From Gordonia sp. OPL2 (lineage in GTDB: Bacteria > Actinomycetota > Actinomycetes > Mycobacteriales > Mycobacteriaceae), in contig NZ_RKME01000019.1 of the NCBI RefSeq assembly GCF_003797825.1, positions 1-64,000 of the forward strand: a stretch of DNA of 64,000 nucleotides, read 5' to 3'. Positions within the stretch are counted from its first letter, which is position 1. Each line of letters opens with the position of its first letter. The position numbers and the translations under genes are program-made. This document shows, in pieces, positions 50,394 to 59,880 of the stretch. The notes below the pieces were generated by a model. The model searched no databases. It was not told the origin of the DNA and was given only the letters and a program-made list of their open reading frames with translations.

Positions 50394-51326
50394 ATGTCAG
50401 TCAACCAGGACTACGAGCATGCGATCCGCGAGGCCGAGCCGCTCATCGTGGCCGACGACGCCGACACCGCGCTGCCCTCACCCCGTCTCGGCGCCGATTC
50501 CCTGATCTGGAAGTTCTACGGGGACAGTCGCGGAGTCCTCGGATTCCAGCGTCTCGCCGGGACCGAGAACTGCATCGAGCAGCTGGGCCAGGCCGTGCTC
50601 GACCACTCGGTCATCTTCGACGACTTCCTCGGCCGCGCGCGGCGCACCGGCCCGCCGGTGATGAAGACCGTCTACAGCACCGAGCCCCAGAAGTGGGGGC
50701 GCACGGTCCGCGACTTCCACCGCGACATCAAGGGCACGATCAGCGACGGCTCGCGCTATCACGCGCTCAATCCGGAGCTGTTCTATTGGGCGCACGCCAC
50801 ATTCGTCGATCAGGTCCTGTTCATCACCGACACCTTCATCCGGCGTCTCAGCCACGCCGAGAAGGTCCAGATCTTCGAGGAGAGCAAGATCTGGTACGAG
50901 CTGTACGGCGTGAGTGCACGCAGTCAGCCTCAGACCTACGACGAGTTCGTCGAGTACTGGGAGGACATGCTCGATCGCTTCGTCCCCCACAAGACGGTGG
51001 TCTACGCGACCGGCTACATCCGGCAGGGTCTTCCGCGGCCGAAGAAGATCCCCGCCCCGGCGTGGAAGATCCTGTCCGCCCCGCTGAACGCCTTCACCCG
51101 CACGGTCGTCGTCGGGACCGTACCGCAACAGATGCGCGACGTATGCGGCCTCGATTGGGATGCCAAGCGGGAAAAGCGTTTCCAGCGATTCGCCGCCCTC
51201 ATGCGGGCACTCAACCCGGTGTTCAACCGGCTGCCGCTCAAGTGGCTGTACGTACCGTGGGCCTACCAGGCATGGCGCGAGATCGGCGTCGACCCGAGAC
51301 CGCTGTACAACAAGCCCGCGGCCTGA
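50394..51326 (+). CDS. DUF2236 oxygenase-family protein (MpaB/latex-clearing-protein-like)
   Basis: A protein of 310 residues. LIWKFYGDSRGVLGFQRL, YHALNPELFYWAHATFVDQV (with the conserved His) and FYGVSARSQP-like YELYGVSARSQP match the DUF2236 family. That family includes MpaB and the heme-b latex-clearing proteins. The conserved HATFVD His is the presumed heme ligand. The natural substrate is unknown; the shared 28-bp operator with the P450 operon suggests a common regulon. Confidence 0.83.
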   Translation: MSVNQDYEHAIREAEPLIVADDADTALPSPRLGADSLIWKFYGDSRGVLGFQRLAGTENCIEQLGQAVLDHSVIFDDFLGRARRTGPPVMKTVYSTEPQKWGRTVRDFHRDIKGTISDGSRYHALNPELFYWAHATFVDQVLFITDTFIRRLSHAEKVQIFEESKIWYELYGVSARSQPQTYDEFVEYWEDMLDRFVPHKTVVYATGYIRQGLPRPKKIPAPAWKILSAPLNAFTRTVVVGTVPQQMRDVCGLDWDAKREKRFQRFAALMRALNPVFNRLPLKWLYVPWAYQAWREIGVDPRPLYNKPAA

Positions 51327-51348
51327 CCGAACACGGCGGGACGGCTCG

Positions 51349-52329
51349 TCATCCGGCGCTGCGGTAGCGACCTCCGGGGCTGTCGTAGTACCTGCTGTAC
51401 GGCTCCTCGGACGGTGCCGCCCCGGGCTCGCGGAGCCGGGGCGCGCCCAGGTCGTCGCCGAGTACCCGTTTGATGATCCTGCCGATCCGCGCGAAGTCCG
51501 ACGACGCGGTCGACATCGGATAGGCATCGGCGATCAGGGCCATCCAGTGATAGATCTGCCGGAGGTCGTCGGCCGACAGCGGCCCGTTGACCCAATCGTC
51601 GTTCGTCCATGTCTCCCGGTGCCAGGTCTGCCAGGGATAGTCGGCGTCGGCGGGTGGGGACACCGAGAACAGTCCGCGCACGACGACATCATTGCGATCG
51701 GCGCCGGTCCCGACGCGCCACTGCGTCACCAGCTCGGCGAAACCGGCATAGTCGTCGGCGGTCCACGCGCTCACCGGGAATCGCTTCCACCCGGCACGCC
51801 GGATGGTGCGCGCGATCTTGCTGTCGAGCACCTGGCTCGGATGGTCGGGCGCGCCGCCCCCGGCGAAGTAGAGGAACCAGGTGAAACCGGTGGGGCCGAG
51901 ACGGTCGATCGTGTTGCCACCGCGCTCGGGCTTGAGCAGTTCGAAGGCGGCGGCCGGATCCTCGCGACTCGCCTGCGCAGCCTCCTGCAGGAGACCGCCG
52001 ATCCGGGTGCGGTCGGTGGCCACGGCGACCATGCGGCGCTTGTTCTCGCCCGGCCGACGACCGTGGCAGAAGGCGACGGTGTTCCACAGCAGGTTGATCG
52101 CGTCGTCGGGCGAGGTGACTGCGGCGTCGGCGAGGCCGAAGAGATCGGTTCGGGAGATGGTGGTCTCGCCGCACAGGACACCGGGAAGTCGGTGGTCGGC
52201 AAGGTGTTCCGACCACCAGGGGCGGTCGACGCCGACAGAGTCGGCGAGGAGTTCGGCGGTGCGATCGCCGGCGGCGAGCCAATCAGACAGGACGGTGGGT
52301 GGTGCGATGTCTCGGGGAGTCATGGTCAT
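51349..52329 (-). CDS. OGG-fold-like protein, possible DNA glycosylase relative
   Basis: A protein of about 326 residues. It contains LGPTGFTWFLYFAGGGAP and LDSKIARTIRRAGWKRFPV, features I associate with bacterial proteins described as having an 8-oxoguanine DNA glycosylase (OGG) fold. The helix-hairpin-helix and catalytic Lys of true OGG enzymes could not be placed with certainty. The last 40 residues are charged and low in complexity. ATG 52329 is one of several possible starts. Function unknown; the OGG link is tentative. Confidence 0.5.
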   Translation of the reverse strand: MTMTPRDIAPPTVLSDWLAAGDRTAELLADSVGVDRPWWSEHLADHRLPGVLCGETTISRTDLFGLADAAVTSPDDAINLLWNTVAFCHGRRPGENKRRMVAVATDRTRIGGLLQEAAQASREDPAAAFELLKPERGGNTIDRLGPTGFTWFLYFAGGGAPDHPSQVLDSKIARTIRRAGWKRFPVSAWTADDYAGFAELVTQWRVGTGADRNDVVVRGLFSVSPPADADYPWQTWHRETWTNDDWVNGPLSADDLRQIYHWMALIADAYPMSTASSDFARIGRIIKRVLGDDLGAPRLREPGAAPSEEPYSRYYDSPGGRYRSAG

Positions 52330-52397
52330 TGGACGCAGGAGCACCCCGGCCGGTTCCATCGCGCCGGAACGGCCCACTCGACGCGGGCCGTCCGACG

Positions 52398-53207
52398 TCA
52401 CGCCCGGCCCGCGTCCAGGAACTCGGTCACCACCGCTGCGAAGTCGGCGGCGCGATCTCGATGGACGCTGTGACCGGTGGGGATCTCGACGAAGCGGCCG
52501 TCGGGCAGGGCATCGCTCAGCGAGCGAAGATGCCGGGGCGGAAGGAAACTCCGGCGACCCCCGGAGATGACCAGCGTCGGAGAGGCCACCGCTCCCAGGC
52601 GCGCCCACCAGTCCGGGTCGGCGACCTCGAACTGTGAGGACACGTCGGCCGGGAGGCGTCGGTCGAACCGGATCAGGGGCACCGGATTGCGTAGAGCCCA
52701 GCCGAGTCCGCGGACGCGCTCACCGAGGGACGCGGCAACGACGATGCCCTCGTCGAGATCGCGTTGATCACGCGGCATCGGTGGGATCTCCTCCAATACG
52801 AGGCGACCGATCCGGTCCGGAACGTCCATGGCCAATCGCAATGCCGCGTGCGCGCCGAGAGAGTGGGCGACGACATCGGCGACGTCGAGGTCGAGGTCGT
52901 CGAGCACGAACCGCAGGTCGTCGCGGAAGTCGTCGAGCCGGTAGCCGGCGGCGTGTCCGCTGCGACCATGGCCACGCAGGTCGACGGCGACGACGGTCCG
53001 ACCCTCGCGGCGCAGTACGGAGGCGAAGGCCCGCCACGTGCTGTGGTCGCCCGCCATCCCGTGGACGAGCACTACCGGTGGCCGGGCGTCGTCGGCACCG
53101 GAGACCCGCACGCCGAGGGCGAGCTGCCCGGTGGCCATCGTTCGGTGCAGCACGCGCATGCCGTCGAGGGTAACGAGCGGTGCGATCGGCGACGTCCCGG
53201 GTGCCAT
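52398..53207 (-). CDS. Alpha/beta hydrolase
   Basis: A protein of 269 residues. VVLVHGMAGDHSTWRAFASV gives the oxyanion region, VVAHSLGAHAALRL the nucleophilic Ser (residue about 117), and PTGHSVHRDRAADF the catalytic His. DLRGHGRSG follows the second strand, as in many esterases and epoxide-hydrolase relatives. No signal peptide. The substrate is unknown. It lies 69 bases upstream of the OGG-like gene on the same strand. Confidence 0.85.
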   Translation of the reverse strand: MAPGTSPIAPLVTLDGMRVLHRTMATGQLALGVRVSGADDARPPVVLVHGMAGDHSTWRAFASVLRREGRTVVAVDLRGHGRSGHAAGYRLDDFRDDLRFVLDDLDLDVADVVAHSLGAHAALRLAMDVPDRIGRLVLEEIPPMPRDQRDLDEGIVVAASLGERVRGLGWALRNPVPLIRFDRRLPADVSSQFEVADPDWWARLGAVASPTLVISGGRRSFLPPRHLRSLSDALPDGRFVEIPTGHSVHRDRAADFAAVVTEFLDAGRA

Positions 53208-53288
53208 CGCCGGCAGCGAGGTCGTCGTCAGCGTGACAGTCCCTCTTCTCTCGAAGTTGCGGGGGCTGCCGTCAGCGCGACCGATGGG

Positions 53289-54257
53289 TCAGTCGCGGAA
53301 CCAACCGCTGCGCTTCGCGGCGAAGACCATGTCCTGCCAGTAGCCCCACTGATGGGTCCCGACCGCGGGATAGTCGGTTGTGACGCGGATTCCGGAGATC
53401 GCCGCGGCCACTTCGAAGGTCCGGGTCTGTGCGAGCGAGAACACCTCCAGCGGTGTGCCCTTGATCGAGCCGACGGCATCGGTGTTGTACCGGCCCCAGA
53501 CCCCGGAGGACGCGCCGACCCGGATGTGCATCCCCCGCATACGCGGCAGTTGGACCACCGCGTCGTTGTTCACCCACCGCTTGTCCCACGGCAGCCCCCA
53601 CATGCTGTCGGCGTTGAACGGCCCGACGCCCGCGGCCATGCCCGCGTCGATGAGGGCCAGGCGGACGGCCTCGCGCATCGTCGGGGCGGAGGGGTTGAGG
53701 AAGCCCGACATCGAGAAGATGTGCGAGATCCTCTTCCGGTGGTAGGCGCCGTAGATCATCGCGGCGTTCCCGCCCATGGAGATTCCCATCAGCGCGTACT
53801 TCTCTCGGGGTCCGGCGGCCAGTCCCCGCGCGTCGAGTTCGTTGATGATCGTGTTCAGCCGGCACGTCCAGCGATACCGGTACTTGATCTTGTTGCCCGG
53901 ACTCGCTGCGTTCCAGTCGGTGTAGAAGCTGGCGAGACCGCCGACCGGTTCCACCACGTTCACGCCGGAGTCGGCCATCCGCTGGATCCGCGTCTCGTGT
54001 CGCCAGCCGCTCATGTCATCGGTCGCACGCAGGCCGTCCAGTGCGATGACCGTCTTGTAGTTCCCCCATCGCGTCCACATGTCCACCGGCGTGGTCGGCA
54101 TACCGCACCCGGACACGTAGAACCGGCCGAACGACGCGGCGTTGGCAGTACCGGCGGTCACGACTCCCACGCCCAGCGCCGTCGACAACGCGAGAAGGAG
54201 CACAACGAGACGTCGCCGCATCACGGCATATCGCCCGCGGGTGGTGAGAACTGACAC
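53289..54257 (-). CDS. Mycolyltransferase-like esterase (antigen 85 family)
   Basis: A protein of 322 residues with a signal peptide: RRRLVVLLLALSTALGVGVV followed by a cleavage site near ANAA. The mature part shows EPVGGLASFYTDW, close to the antigen 85 motif around the trehalose site, and GISMGGNAAMIYG with the nucleophilic Ser. The C-terminal His is in VGTHQWGYWQDM. Family members move mycolic acids between trehalose and arabinogalactan in the cell envelope. ATG at 54221 is an alternative start. It is evidence for a mycolate-containing host. Confidence 0.87.
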   Translation of the reverse strand: MSVLTTRGRYAVMRRRLVVLLLALSTALGVGVVTAGTANAASFGRFYVSGCGMPTTPVDMWTRWGNYKTVIALDGLRATDDMSGWRHETRIQRMADSGVNVVEPVGGLASFYTDWNAASPGNKIKYRYRWTCRLNTIINELDARGLAAGPREKYALMGISMGGNAAMIYGAYHRKRISHIFSMSGFLNPSAPTMREAVRLALIDAGMAAGVGPFNADSMWGLPWDKRWVNNDAVVQLPRMRGMHIRVGASSGVWGRYNTDAVGSIKGTPLEVFSLAQTRTFEVAAAISGIRVTTDYPAVGTHQWGYWQDMVFAAKRSGWFRD

Positions 54258-54388
54258 TGCAGCAACATATTTGGCCTGGTGGGCGCGACGCCACAGCTGT
54301 GACCACAGCAGTGGCAGTTTGCAACCAGGGTGTTATCAAAGTGGTCAGTGTTGCCCAAGTGACGAGCGCGGCGGGACAGGGGGGCCGA

Positions 54389-55273
54389 TCAGATCGATCC
54401 GAGAATCCGCTGTCGCGCGGCGGCGTACTCCGTGTCGGTGATCTGGCCCGTGTCACGCAAGGCGTCGAGGTCACCGAGACGCTCGCCGACCGACCGTCGC
54501 GAATCCGACGTCGACGGGTCGATCGCCCCCATCGGCTCATCCCCCGGCGATGGCTCTGTCATCGCCGACCCCTCTCGGCCCGCGTAAGCCCGCACGATCT
54601 CCATGACCGCCCGGCGCGCATGAGGGTTGCCACGCAGGTCGATCGAACCGGATGAGCTGACGTCGTGCTGTCGGAGTACTTCGAGGATTCGGATCAGCGG
54701 TTCGGTTCGACCCGTCATGTCGTAGGTGGCGCCGTCCTCGCTCGAGGTGAATCGTGCCGGCACCGAACCGGTGAGCAGTGCTGTTGCCTGCCAATCGATC
54801 TCGAACTCGTTGGTGGCCGGGTCGACCAGCACCGCAAGAACCCGGCGATGCAGCATCGGCTGCTGGAAGATCGGGACGACGGTGCGCTTCTGCGCCTCGA
54901 AGGACGATATGCCGTCGCCGTGGACGTGGAGATCGAGCTTCATGAGCGGCTGGTCGTTGATCTGGACATTGGTCTGCTCGAGGCCCCGGATGTCGGCGAC
55001 GGCCATACGTCCGGTCGTGCGCAGCCGCGCGGTCTTGCGCTGCCCGCCGATGCTCAGCCGCGCCACGAACAGCGCGATGGCGACATCGAGAAGGGTCACA
55101 CCCAACCCCGTCCACAACATCCACTCGGTGTCCGGTTGGTCGATCAGGAAGTACGCGACAAGGAAGATCGGTCCGACGATGCCGCACAGCATCACGAATC
55201 CGAAGATCTTGAGGAACGAGGCGACCGAGCCTGGGACACGCGGGCCGGCACCTGCTTCACCGAACATCGTCAT
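54389..55273 (-). CDS. Membrane protein with C-terminal SHOCT domain
   Basis: A protein of 294 residues with two hydrophobic segments at about residues 18-60, a soluble beta-rich middle and a C-terminal SHOCT motif (LGDLDALRDTGQITDTEYAAARQRIL, quoted by its parts LGDLDALRDTG and TEYAAARQRIL). SHOCT domains occur in many membrane and regulatory proteins and have no fixed function. A -10-like TATCAT lies nine bases before the ATG, so a very short leader is possible. Confidence 0.75.
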   Translation of the reverse strand: MTMFGEAGAGPRVPGSVASFLKIFGFVMLCGIVGPIFLVAYFLIDQPDTEWMLWTGLGVTLLDVAIALFVARLSIGGQRKTARLRTTGRMAVADIRGLEQTNVQINDQPLMKLDLHVHGDGISSFEAQKRTVVPIFQQPMLHRRVLAVLVDPATNEFEIDWQATALLTGSVPARFTSSEDGATYDMTGRTEPLIRILEVLRQHDVSSSGSIDLRGNPHARRAVMEIVRAYAGREGSAMTEPSPGDEPMGAIDPSTSDSRRSVGERLGDLDALRDTGQITDTEYAAARQRILGSI

Positions 55274-55407
55274 GATCTGGAGATGATAGAGCGCTTTCGA
55301 CGGGCGACCTGCGTCGATATGGCTGATCGGACGGCGGGAATCGGTGCGCGGTGGCACACTTTCCCTGCAGACGAGCACATCAACGGGCTCCCCGGTGAGA
55401 GGCCACC

Positions 55408-56283
55408 ATGGACGAATCAGCGCAGACGCCGACCGGGATGAGTCGCCGGACCTTTCTCACCACCTCCGCCGCACTCGGTGTGGGCGCGGCGTTGGGTTCG
55501 GCCGCGGCGCTCGGAACGGGCGCGGGCTCGGCCGCACCGTTGGACTTCGGATCGGCCGGGTTGGGGGGTACTCCTCCACCGCCGCCGCCACCGCCCGGGT
55601 GTGGCAGCGTCAACTCCCAGGACTTCCTCTGGAAGGCCGTCGACGGGGTGAACCCAGGGAACTTGGGTTCCAACAAGTACGTGGTGGAACCTGCCGTGCA
55701 GCCGACCGCGCAGTTCAGTCAGTTGTATGCGATTCGGCACGGAGGCGACAAACCGAACTCGCCCTACGATTGGCTTCTGCTCCCCACGCGCCGCATCTCG
55801 GGTATCGAATGCCAAACGATCTGGAAGCCGGACATGCTCAACCTGTGGAGGTATGCGTGGACCGAGGCGCCGGGACTGCTGAAGCTCCCGGAGGACGAGA
55901 TCGTCGTGGGCATCAACTCGAAGAACGCCCGCAAGCTGAATCAATTGCACATCCACCAGACCCGGCTGAACGGCCCGACGCGCAAGTCGTTGACCGCGGC
56001 CAAGGGTCTGCCGACCCGTCTCTCCGACTGGACGACGCCCAAGGCGCTCGTACCGCTGGACATCAACGACCCCACTCGCCCGAGTGCCCATTTCCGGGTG
56101 GTCCATCTCGACGCCCTGCTGCCGAATCTCTTCGTCGACCTCGAGCGTCTGGTGGGTGCCTCGGCGATGGCGGATCAGATGATCGCGGTCGCGAAGGCGC
56201 CCAAGGGTTTCTACGTGATCAGCAGCTCCGGAAAAGGAGTCCACGACGGTACGGGATCGTGCGAGGGCCTGTTCTTCATGTGA
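55408..56283 (+). CDS. Tat-exported CDP-diacylglycerol pyrophosphatase-like protein
   Basis: A protein of 291 residues. The twin-arginine signal SRRTFLTTS sits at residues 12-20, followed by an Ala/Gly-rich hydrophobic stretch and a Pro-rich linker (eight prolines near residue 56-63). The mature part has VVGINSKNARKLNQLHIHQT, the HIT-like catalytic motif (HxH) of the CDP-diacylglycerol pyrophosphatase (Cdh) family. In E. coli Cdh splits CDP-diacylglycerol at the membrane. The true substrate here is unknown. Location outside the membrane is clear from the signal. Confidence 0.8.
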   Translation: MDESAQTPTGMSRRTFLTTSAALGVGAALGSAAALGTGAGSAAPLDFGSAGLGGTPPPPPPPPGCGSVNSQDFLWKAVDGVNPGNLGSNKYVVEPAVQPTAQFSQLYAIRHGGDKPNSPYDWLLLPTRRISGIECQTIWKPDMLNLWRYAWTEAPGLLKLPEDEIVVGINSKNARKLNQLHIHQTRLNGPTRKSLTAAKGLPTRLSDWTTPKALVPLDINDPTRPSAHFRVVHLDALLPNLFVDLERLVGASAMADQMIAVAKAPKGFYVISSSGKGVHDGTGSCEGLFFM

Positions 56284-56309
56284 CCGCCCGTCTGCAGCGA
56301 TACAAGCAA

Positions 56310-56341
56310 AGGCGCCCGGCCACTTTCGTGACCGGGCGCCT
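56310..56341. terminator. Bidirectional hairpin terminator between the Cdh-like gene and tuf
   Basis: Arms AGGCGCCCGG-C-CAC and GTG-A-CCGGGCGCCT form a 14-base stem with one mismatch and the loop TTTC. It lies 36 bases after tuf on the minus strand and 27 bases after the Cdh-like gene on the plus strand, so it serves both convergent units. Confidence 0.88.
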
Positions 56342-56376
56342 CTGTCGACTCAGTGAGTCAGATCAGGCAAGTGGAA

Positions 56377-57567
56377 TCACTTGGTGATCTTGGTGACTCG
56401 ACCCGCACCGACGGTGCGGCCACCCTCACGGATGGCGAAACGCAGGCCCTCGTCCATGGCGACCGGCTGGATGAGCTTGACGCTCATCTCGGTGTTGTCG
56501 CCCGGCATGACCATCTCGGTGCCCTCGGGGAGGGTCACGACGCCGGTCACGTCGGTGGTACGGAAGTAGAACTGCGGACGGTAGTTGTTGAAGAACGGGG
56601 TGTGGCGTCCACCCTCGTCCTTGCTCAGGATGTAGGCCTGGCCCTCGAACTCCGTGTGCGGAGTCGTGGTGCCCGGCTTCACGATGACCTGACCACGCTC
56701 GACGTCCTCACGCTTGAGGCCGCGCAGCAGCAGACCGGCGTTGTCGCCCGCCTGTGCCGAGTCGAGCAGCTTGTGGAACATCTCGATACCGGTGACGGTG
56801 GTCTTGCTGCTCTTCTCGCGGATGCCGACGATCTCGACTTCCTCGTTCACGTTGACCTCGCCGCGCTCCACACGACCGGTGACCACGGTGCCGCGGCCGG
56901 TGATGGTGAAGACGTCCTCGACGGGCATCAGGAACGGCTTCTCGGTCTCGCGGACGGGATCCGGGATGGACTCGTCGACAGCAGCCATGAGCTCCTCGAC
57001 CGACTTGGTCCACTCCGGGTCACCCTCGAGCGCCTTGAGAGCCGAGACCTTGACGACCGGGGCCTCCTCGTCGAACTCCTGGGCGGCCAGCAGTTCGCGG
57101 ACCTCCATCTCGACGAGCTCGATGATCTCGTCGTCGTCGACCATGTCGGCCTTGTTCAGGGCGACCAGGATGTAGGGCACGCCGACCTGGCGGGCCAGCA
57201 GCACGTGCTCACGAGTCTGCGGCATCGGACCGTCGGTGGCGGCGACCACGAGGATCGCGCCGTCCATCTGGGCCGCACCGGTGATCATGTTCTTGATGTA
57301 GTCAGCGTGACCAGGAGCGTCGACGTGCGCGTAGTGGCGCTTGTCGGTCTCGTACTCCACGTGGGAGATGTTGATCGTGATACCACGAGCCTTCTCTTCC
57401 GGAGCCTTGTCGATCTGATCGAACGCAAAGCTCTTGTTGAGCTCGGGGTACTTGTCGTGCAGCACCTTGGTGATCGCCGCGGTCAGGGTGGTCTTGCCGT
57501 GGTCGACGTGACCGATGGTGCCGATGTTCACGTGCGGCTTGGTCCGCTCGAACTTCGCCTTCGCCAC
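56377..57567 (-). CDS. tuf: Elongation factor Tu
   Basis: A protein of 396 residues from GTG 57567, preceded by AGGAGGA. NIGTIGHVDHGKTTLTAAIT is the P-loop, DAPGHADYIKNMITGA the switch II region and NKADM the guanine motif. It delivers aminoacyl-tRNA to the ribosome. Last gene of the str operon; a 124-base gap after fusA may hold an additional promoter, as is common for tuf. Confidence 0.98.
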   Translation of the reverse strand: MAKAKFERTKPHVNIGTIGHVDHGKTTLTAAITKVLHDKYPELNKSFAFDQIDKAPEEKARGITINISHVEYETDKRHYAHVDAPGHADYIKNMITGAAQMDGAILVVAATDGPMPQTREHVLLARQVGVPYILVALNKADMVDDDEIIELVEMEVRELLAAQEFDEEAPVVKVSALKALEGDPEWTKSVEELMAAVDESIPDPVRETEKPFLMPVEDVFTITGRGTVVTGRVERGEVNVNEEVEIVGIREKSSKTTVTGIEMFHKLLDSAQAGDNAGLLLRGLKREDVERGQVIVKPGTTTPHTEFEGQAYILSKDEGGRHTPFFNNYRPQFYFRTTDVTGVVTLPEGTEMVMPGDNTEMSVKLIQPVAMDEGLRFAIREGGRTVGAGRVTKITK

Positions 57568-57691
57568 TTGATTGTCCTCCTGGACTGTTGTTGCTCTGCC
57601 GAGTGGATCTCAGCAGGGTTTTCGAATACTTACGTTGTCGCGGTCCCGATCCTTGAGAGAAAGGGGCGCACGCCAGAGCCGTGGGCGAGTA

Positions 57692-59797
57692 TTACTCGCC
57701 GGTGGCCTTGGCGATGATCTCCTTCGACACGTTCGCCGGAACCTCGGCGTACGAGTCGAACACCATGGAGTAGTTTGCTCGGCCCTGGGTCTTCGACCGA
57801 AGGTCTCCGATGTAGCCGAACATCTCCGACAGCGGAACCTGTGCCTTCACGACACGAGCACCGCTGCGCTCCTCCATGGCCTGGATCTGGCCACGGCGGG
57901 AGTTCAGGTCGCCGATCACGTCACCCATGTAATCCTCCGGAGTCGTGACCTCGACGGCCATGATCGGTTCCAGGATCACCGGGCTCGCCATCTTCGCAGC
58001 CTCCTTGAGGGCCTGCGAACCGGCGATCTTGAACGCCATCTCCGACGAGTCGACGTCGTGGTACTGACCGTCGAGCAGAGTGACCTTCAAGTTGACCAGC
58101 GGATAACCGGCGAGGACACCGTACTGCATCGCGTCCTGCGCACCGGCATCCACGGACGGGATGTACTCGCGCGGAACGCGGCCACCGGTGACCGCATTGT
58201 CGAACTCGTAGGTGGCGCCGTCCTCGGCGTCGACCAACGGCTCGAGCTTGATGATGACCTTGGCGAACTGCCCCGATCCACCCGTCTGCTTCTTGTGGGT
58301 GAACTCGTGCTTGTCGACGGTCTTGCGGATCGTCTCGCGGTAGGCCACCTGCGGCTTGCCGACGTTGGCCTCGACCTTGAACTCGCGCTTCATGCGGTCG
58401 ACCAGGATGTCGAGGTGGAGCTCGCCCATACCGCCGATGACGGTCTGACCGGTCTCGTCGTCGAGCTGCACCGAGAAGGTCGGATCCTCTTCGGCGAGCT
58501 TCTGGATCGCGGTGCCCAGCTTCTCCTGGTCGGACTTGGTCTTCGGCTCGATCGAGACGTTGATGACCGGGTCCGGGAAGCTCATCGACTCCAGCACGAT
58601 CGGCGCGCTCGCATCGCACAAGGTGTCACCGGTGGTGGTGTCCTTCAGACCGATCATCGCGTAGATGTGGCCTGCGGTCGCATCCTCGACCGGGTTCTCC
58701 TTGTTGGCATGCATCTGGAAGAGCTTGCCGATGCGTTCCTTCTTGCCCTTGGTCGCGTTGAGCACCTGGGTGCCGGCGTTGATCCTGCCCGAGTAGACGC
58801 GCACGAAGGTCAGCTTGCCGAAGAACGGGTGCGCGGCGATCTTGAACGCGAGCGCCGAGAACGGCTCGTCCGACGACGGCTTACGCGAGAGCACCTCTTC
58901 CTCGTTGCCGACGGCGTGACCCTCGACCGAGGGGACGTCGAGCGGCGACGGGAGGTAGTCGATGATCGCGTCCAGCATCGGCTGGACACCCTTGTTCTTG
59001 AAGGCCGAACCACAGATCACGGGGTAGTACTCGCGAGCGATGGTGAGCTTGCGAATGGCACCCTTGATCTCGTCGACGCTGAGTTCCTCGCCACCGAAGT
59101 ACTTCTCCAGCAAGGCCTCATCGGTCTCGGCGACGGTCTCGAGCAGCTTCTCGCGGTACTCGGCGGCCTGATCGGCGAGATCGGCGGGGATCTCCTCGAT
59201 CGTCGGGGCAGCGCCGATCTCGACGGTGCCGCGCCAGGTGATCGCCTTCTGCTCGATCAGGTCGACGACGCCGTCGAAGTTGTCCTCGGCACCGATCGGG
59301 AGCTGCAGGACCAACGGCTTGGCGCCGAGGCGGTCCTCGATGGTCTTCACGGTGAAGAAGAAGTCCGCACCGAGCTTGTCCATCTTGTTGACGAAGCAGA
59401 TACGCGGGACGTCGTACTTCTCGGCCTGACGCCACACCTGCTCGGACTGCGGCTCGACGCCTTCCTTGCCGTCGAACACGGCAACGGCACCGTCGAGCAC
59501 GCGCAGGCTGCGCTCCACCTCGACGGTGAAGTCGACGTGGCCGGGGGTGTCGATGATGTTGATCTGGTTCTTGTTCCAGAAACAGGTGACGGCGGCGGAG
59601 GTGATGGTGATACCCCGCTCCTTCTCCTGCTCCATCCAGTCGGTGGTCGAGGCACCGTCGTGGGTCTCACCGATCTTGTAGTTCACACCGGTGTAGAAGA
59701 GGATTCGCTCGGTTGCGGTGGTCTTACCGGCATCGATGTGGGCCATGATGCCGATGTTGCGAACCTTGTTCAGGTCGCTGAGCACTTCCTGTGCCAC
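57692..59797 (-). CDS. fusA: Elongation factor G
   Basis: A protein of 701 residues from GTG 59797, preceded by AAGGG. AHIDAGKTTATERILFYTG is the P-loop, DTPGHVDFTVEVERSLRVLD the G3 region and NKMDKLGAD the G4 motif; domains II-V follow with normal length. It drives translocation and, with RRF, ribosome recycling. Second from last in the str operon. Confidence 0.98.
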   Translation of the reverse strand: MAQEVLSDLNKVRNIGIMAHIDAGKTTATERILFYTGVNYKIGETHDGASTTDWMEQEKERGITITSAAVTCFWNKNQINIIDTPGHVDFTVEVERSLRVLDGAVAVFDGKEGVEPQSEQVWRQAEKYDVPRICFVNKMDKLGADFFFTVKTIEDRLGAKPLVLQLPIGAEDNFDGVVDLIEQKAITWRGTVEIGAAPTIEEIPADLADQAAEYREKLLETVAETDEALLEKYFGGEELSVDEIKGAIRKLTIAREYYPVICGSAFKNKGVQPMLDAIIDYLPSPLDVPSVEGHAVGNEEEVLSRKPSSDEPFSALAFKIAAHPFFGKLTFVRVYSGRINAGTQVLNATKGKKERIGKLFQMHANKENPVEDATAGHIYAMIGLKDTTTGDTLCDASAPIVLESMSFPDPVINVSIEPKTKSDQEKLGTAIQKLAEEDPTFSVQLDDETGQTVIGGMGELHLDILVDRMKREFKVEANVGKPQVAYRETIRKTVDKHEFTHKKQTGGSGQFAKVIIKLEPLVDAEDGATYEFDNAVTGGRVPREYIPSVDAGAQDAMQYGVLAGYPLVNLKVTLLDGQYHDVDSSEMAFKIAGSQALKEAAKMASPVILEPIMAVEVTTPEDYMGDVIGDLNSRRGQIQAMEERSGARVVKAQVPLSEMFGYIGDLRSKTQGRANYSMVFDSYAEVPANVSKEIIAKATGE

Positions 59798-59880
59798 TTG
59801 GTTTCCCTTCGGGAATTGCTGTTGATCAAAAAGGCTTTCGCTCCGGGTGCCGGGGATGGCCCGTCACCCGGAGCAGGTTC

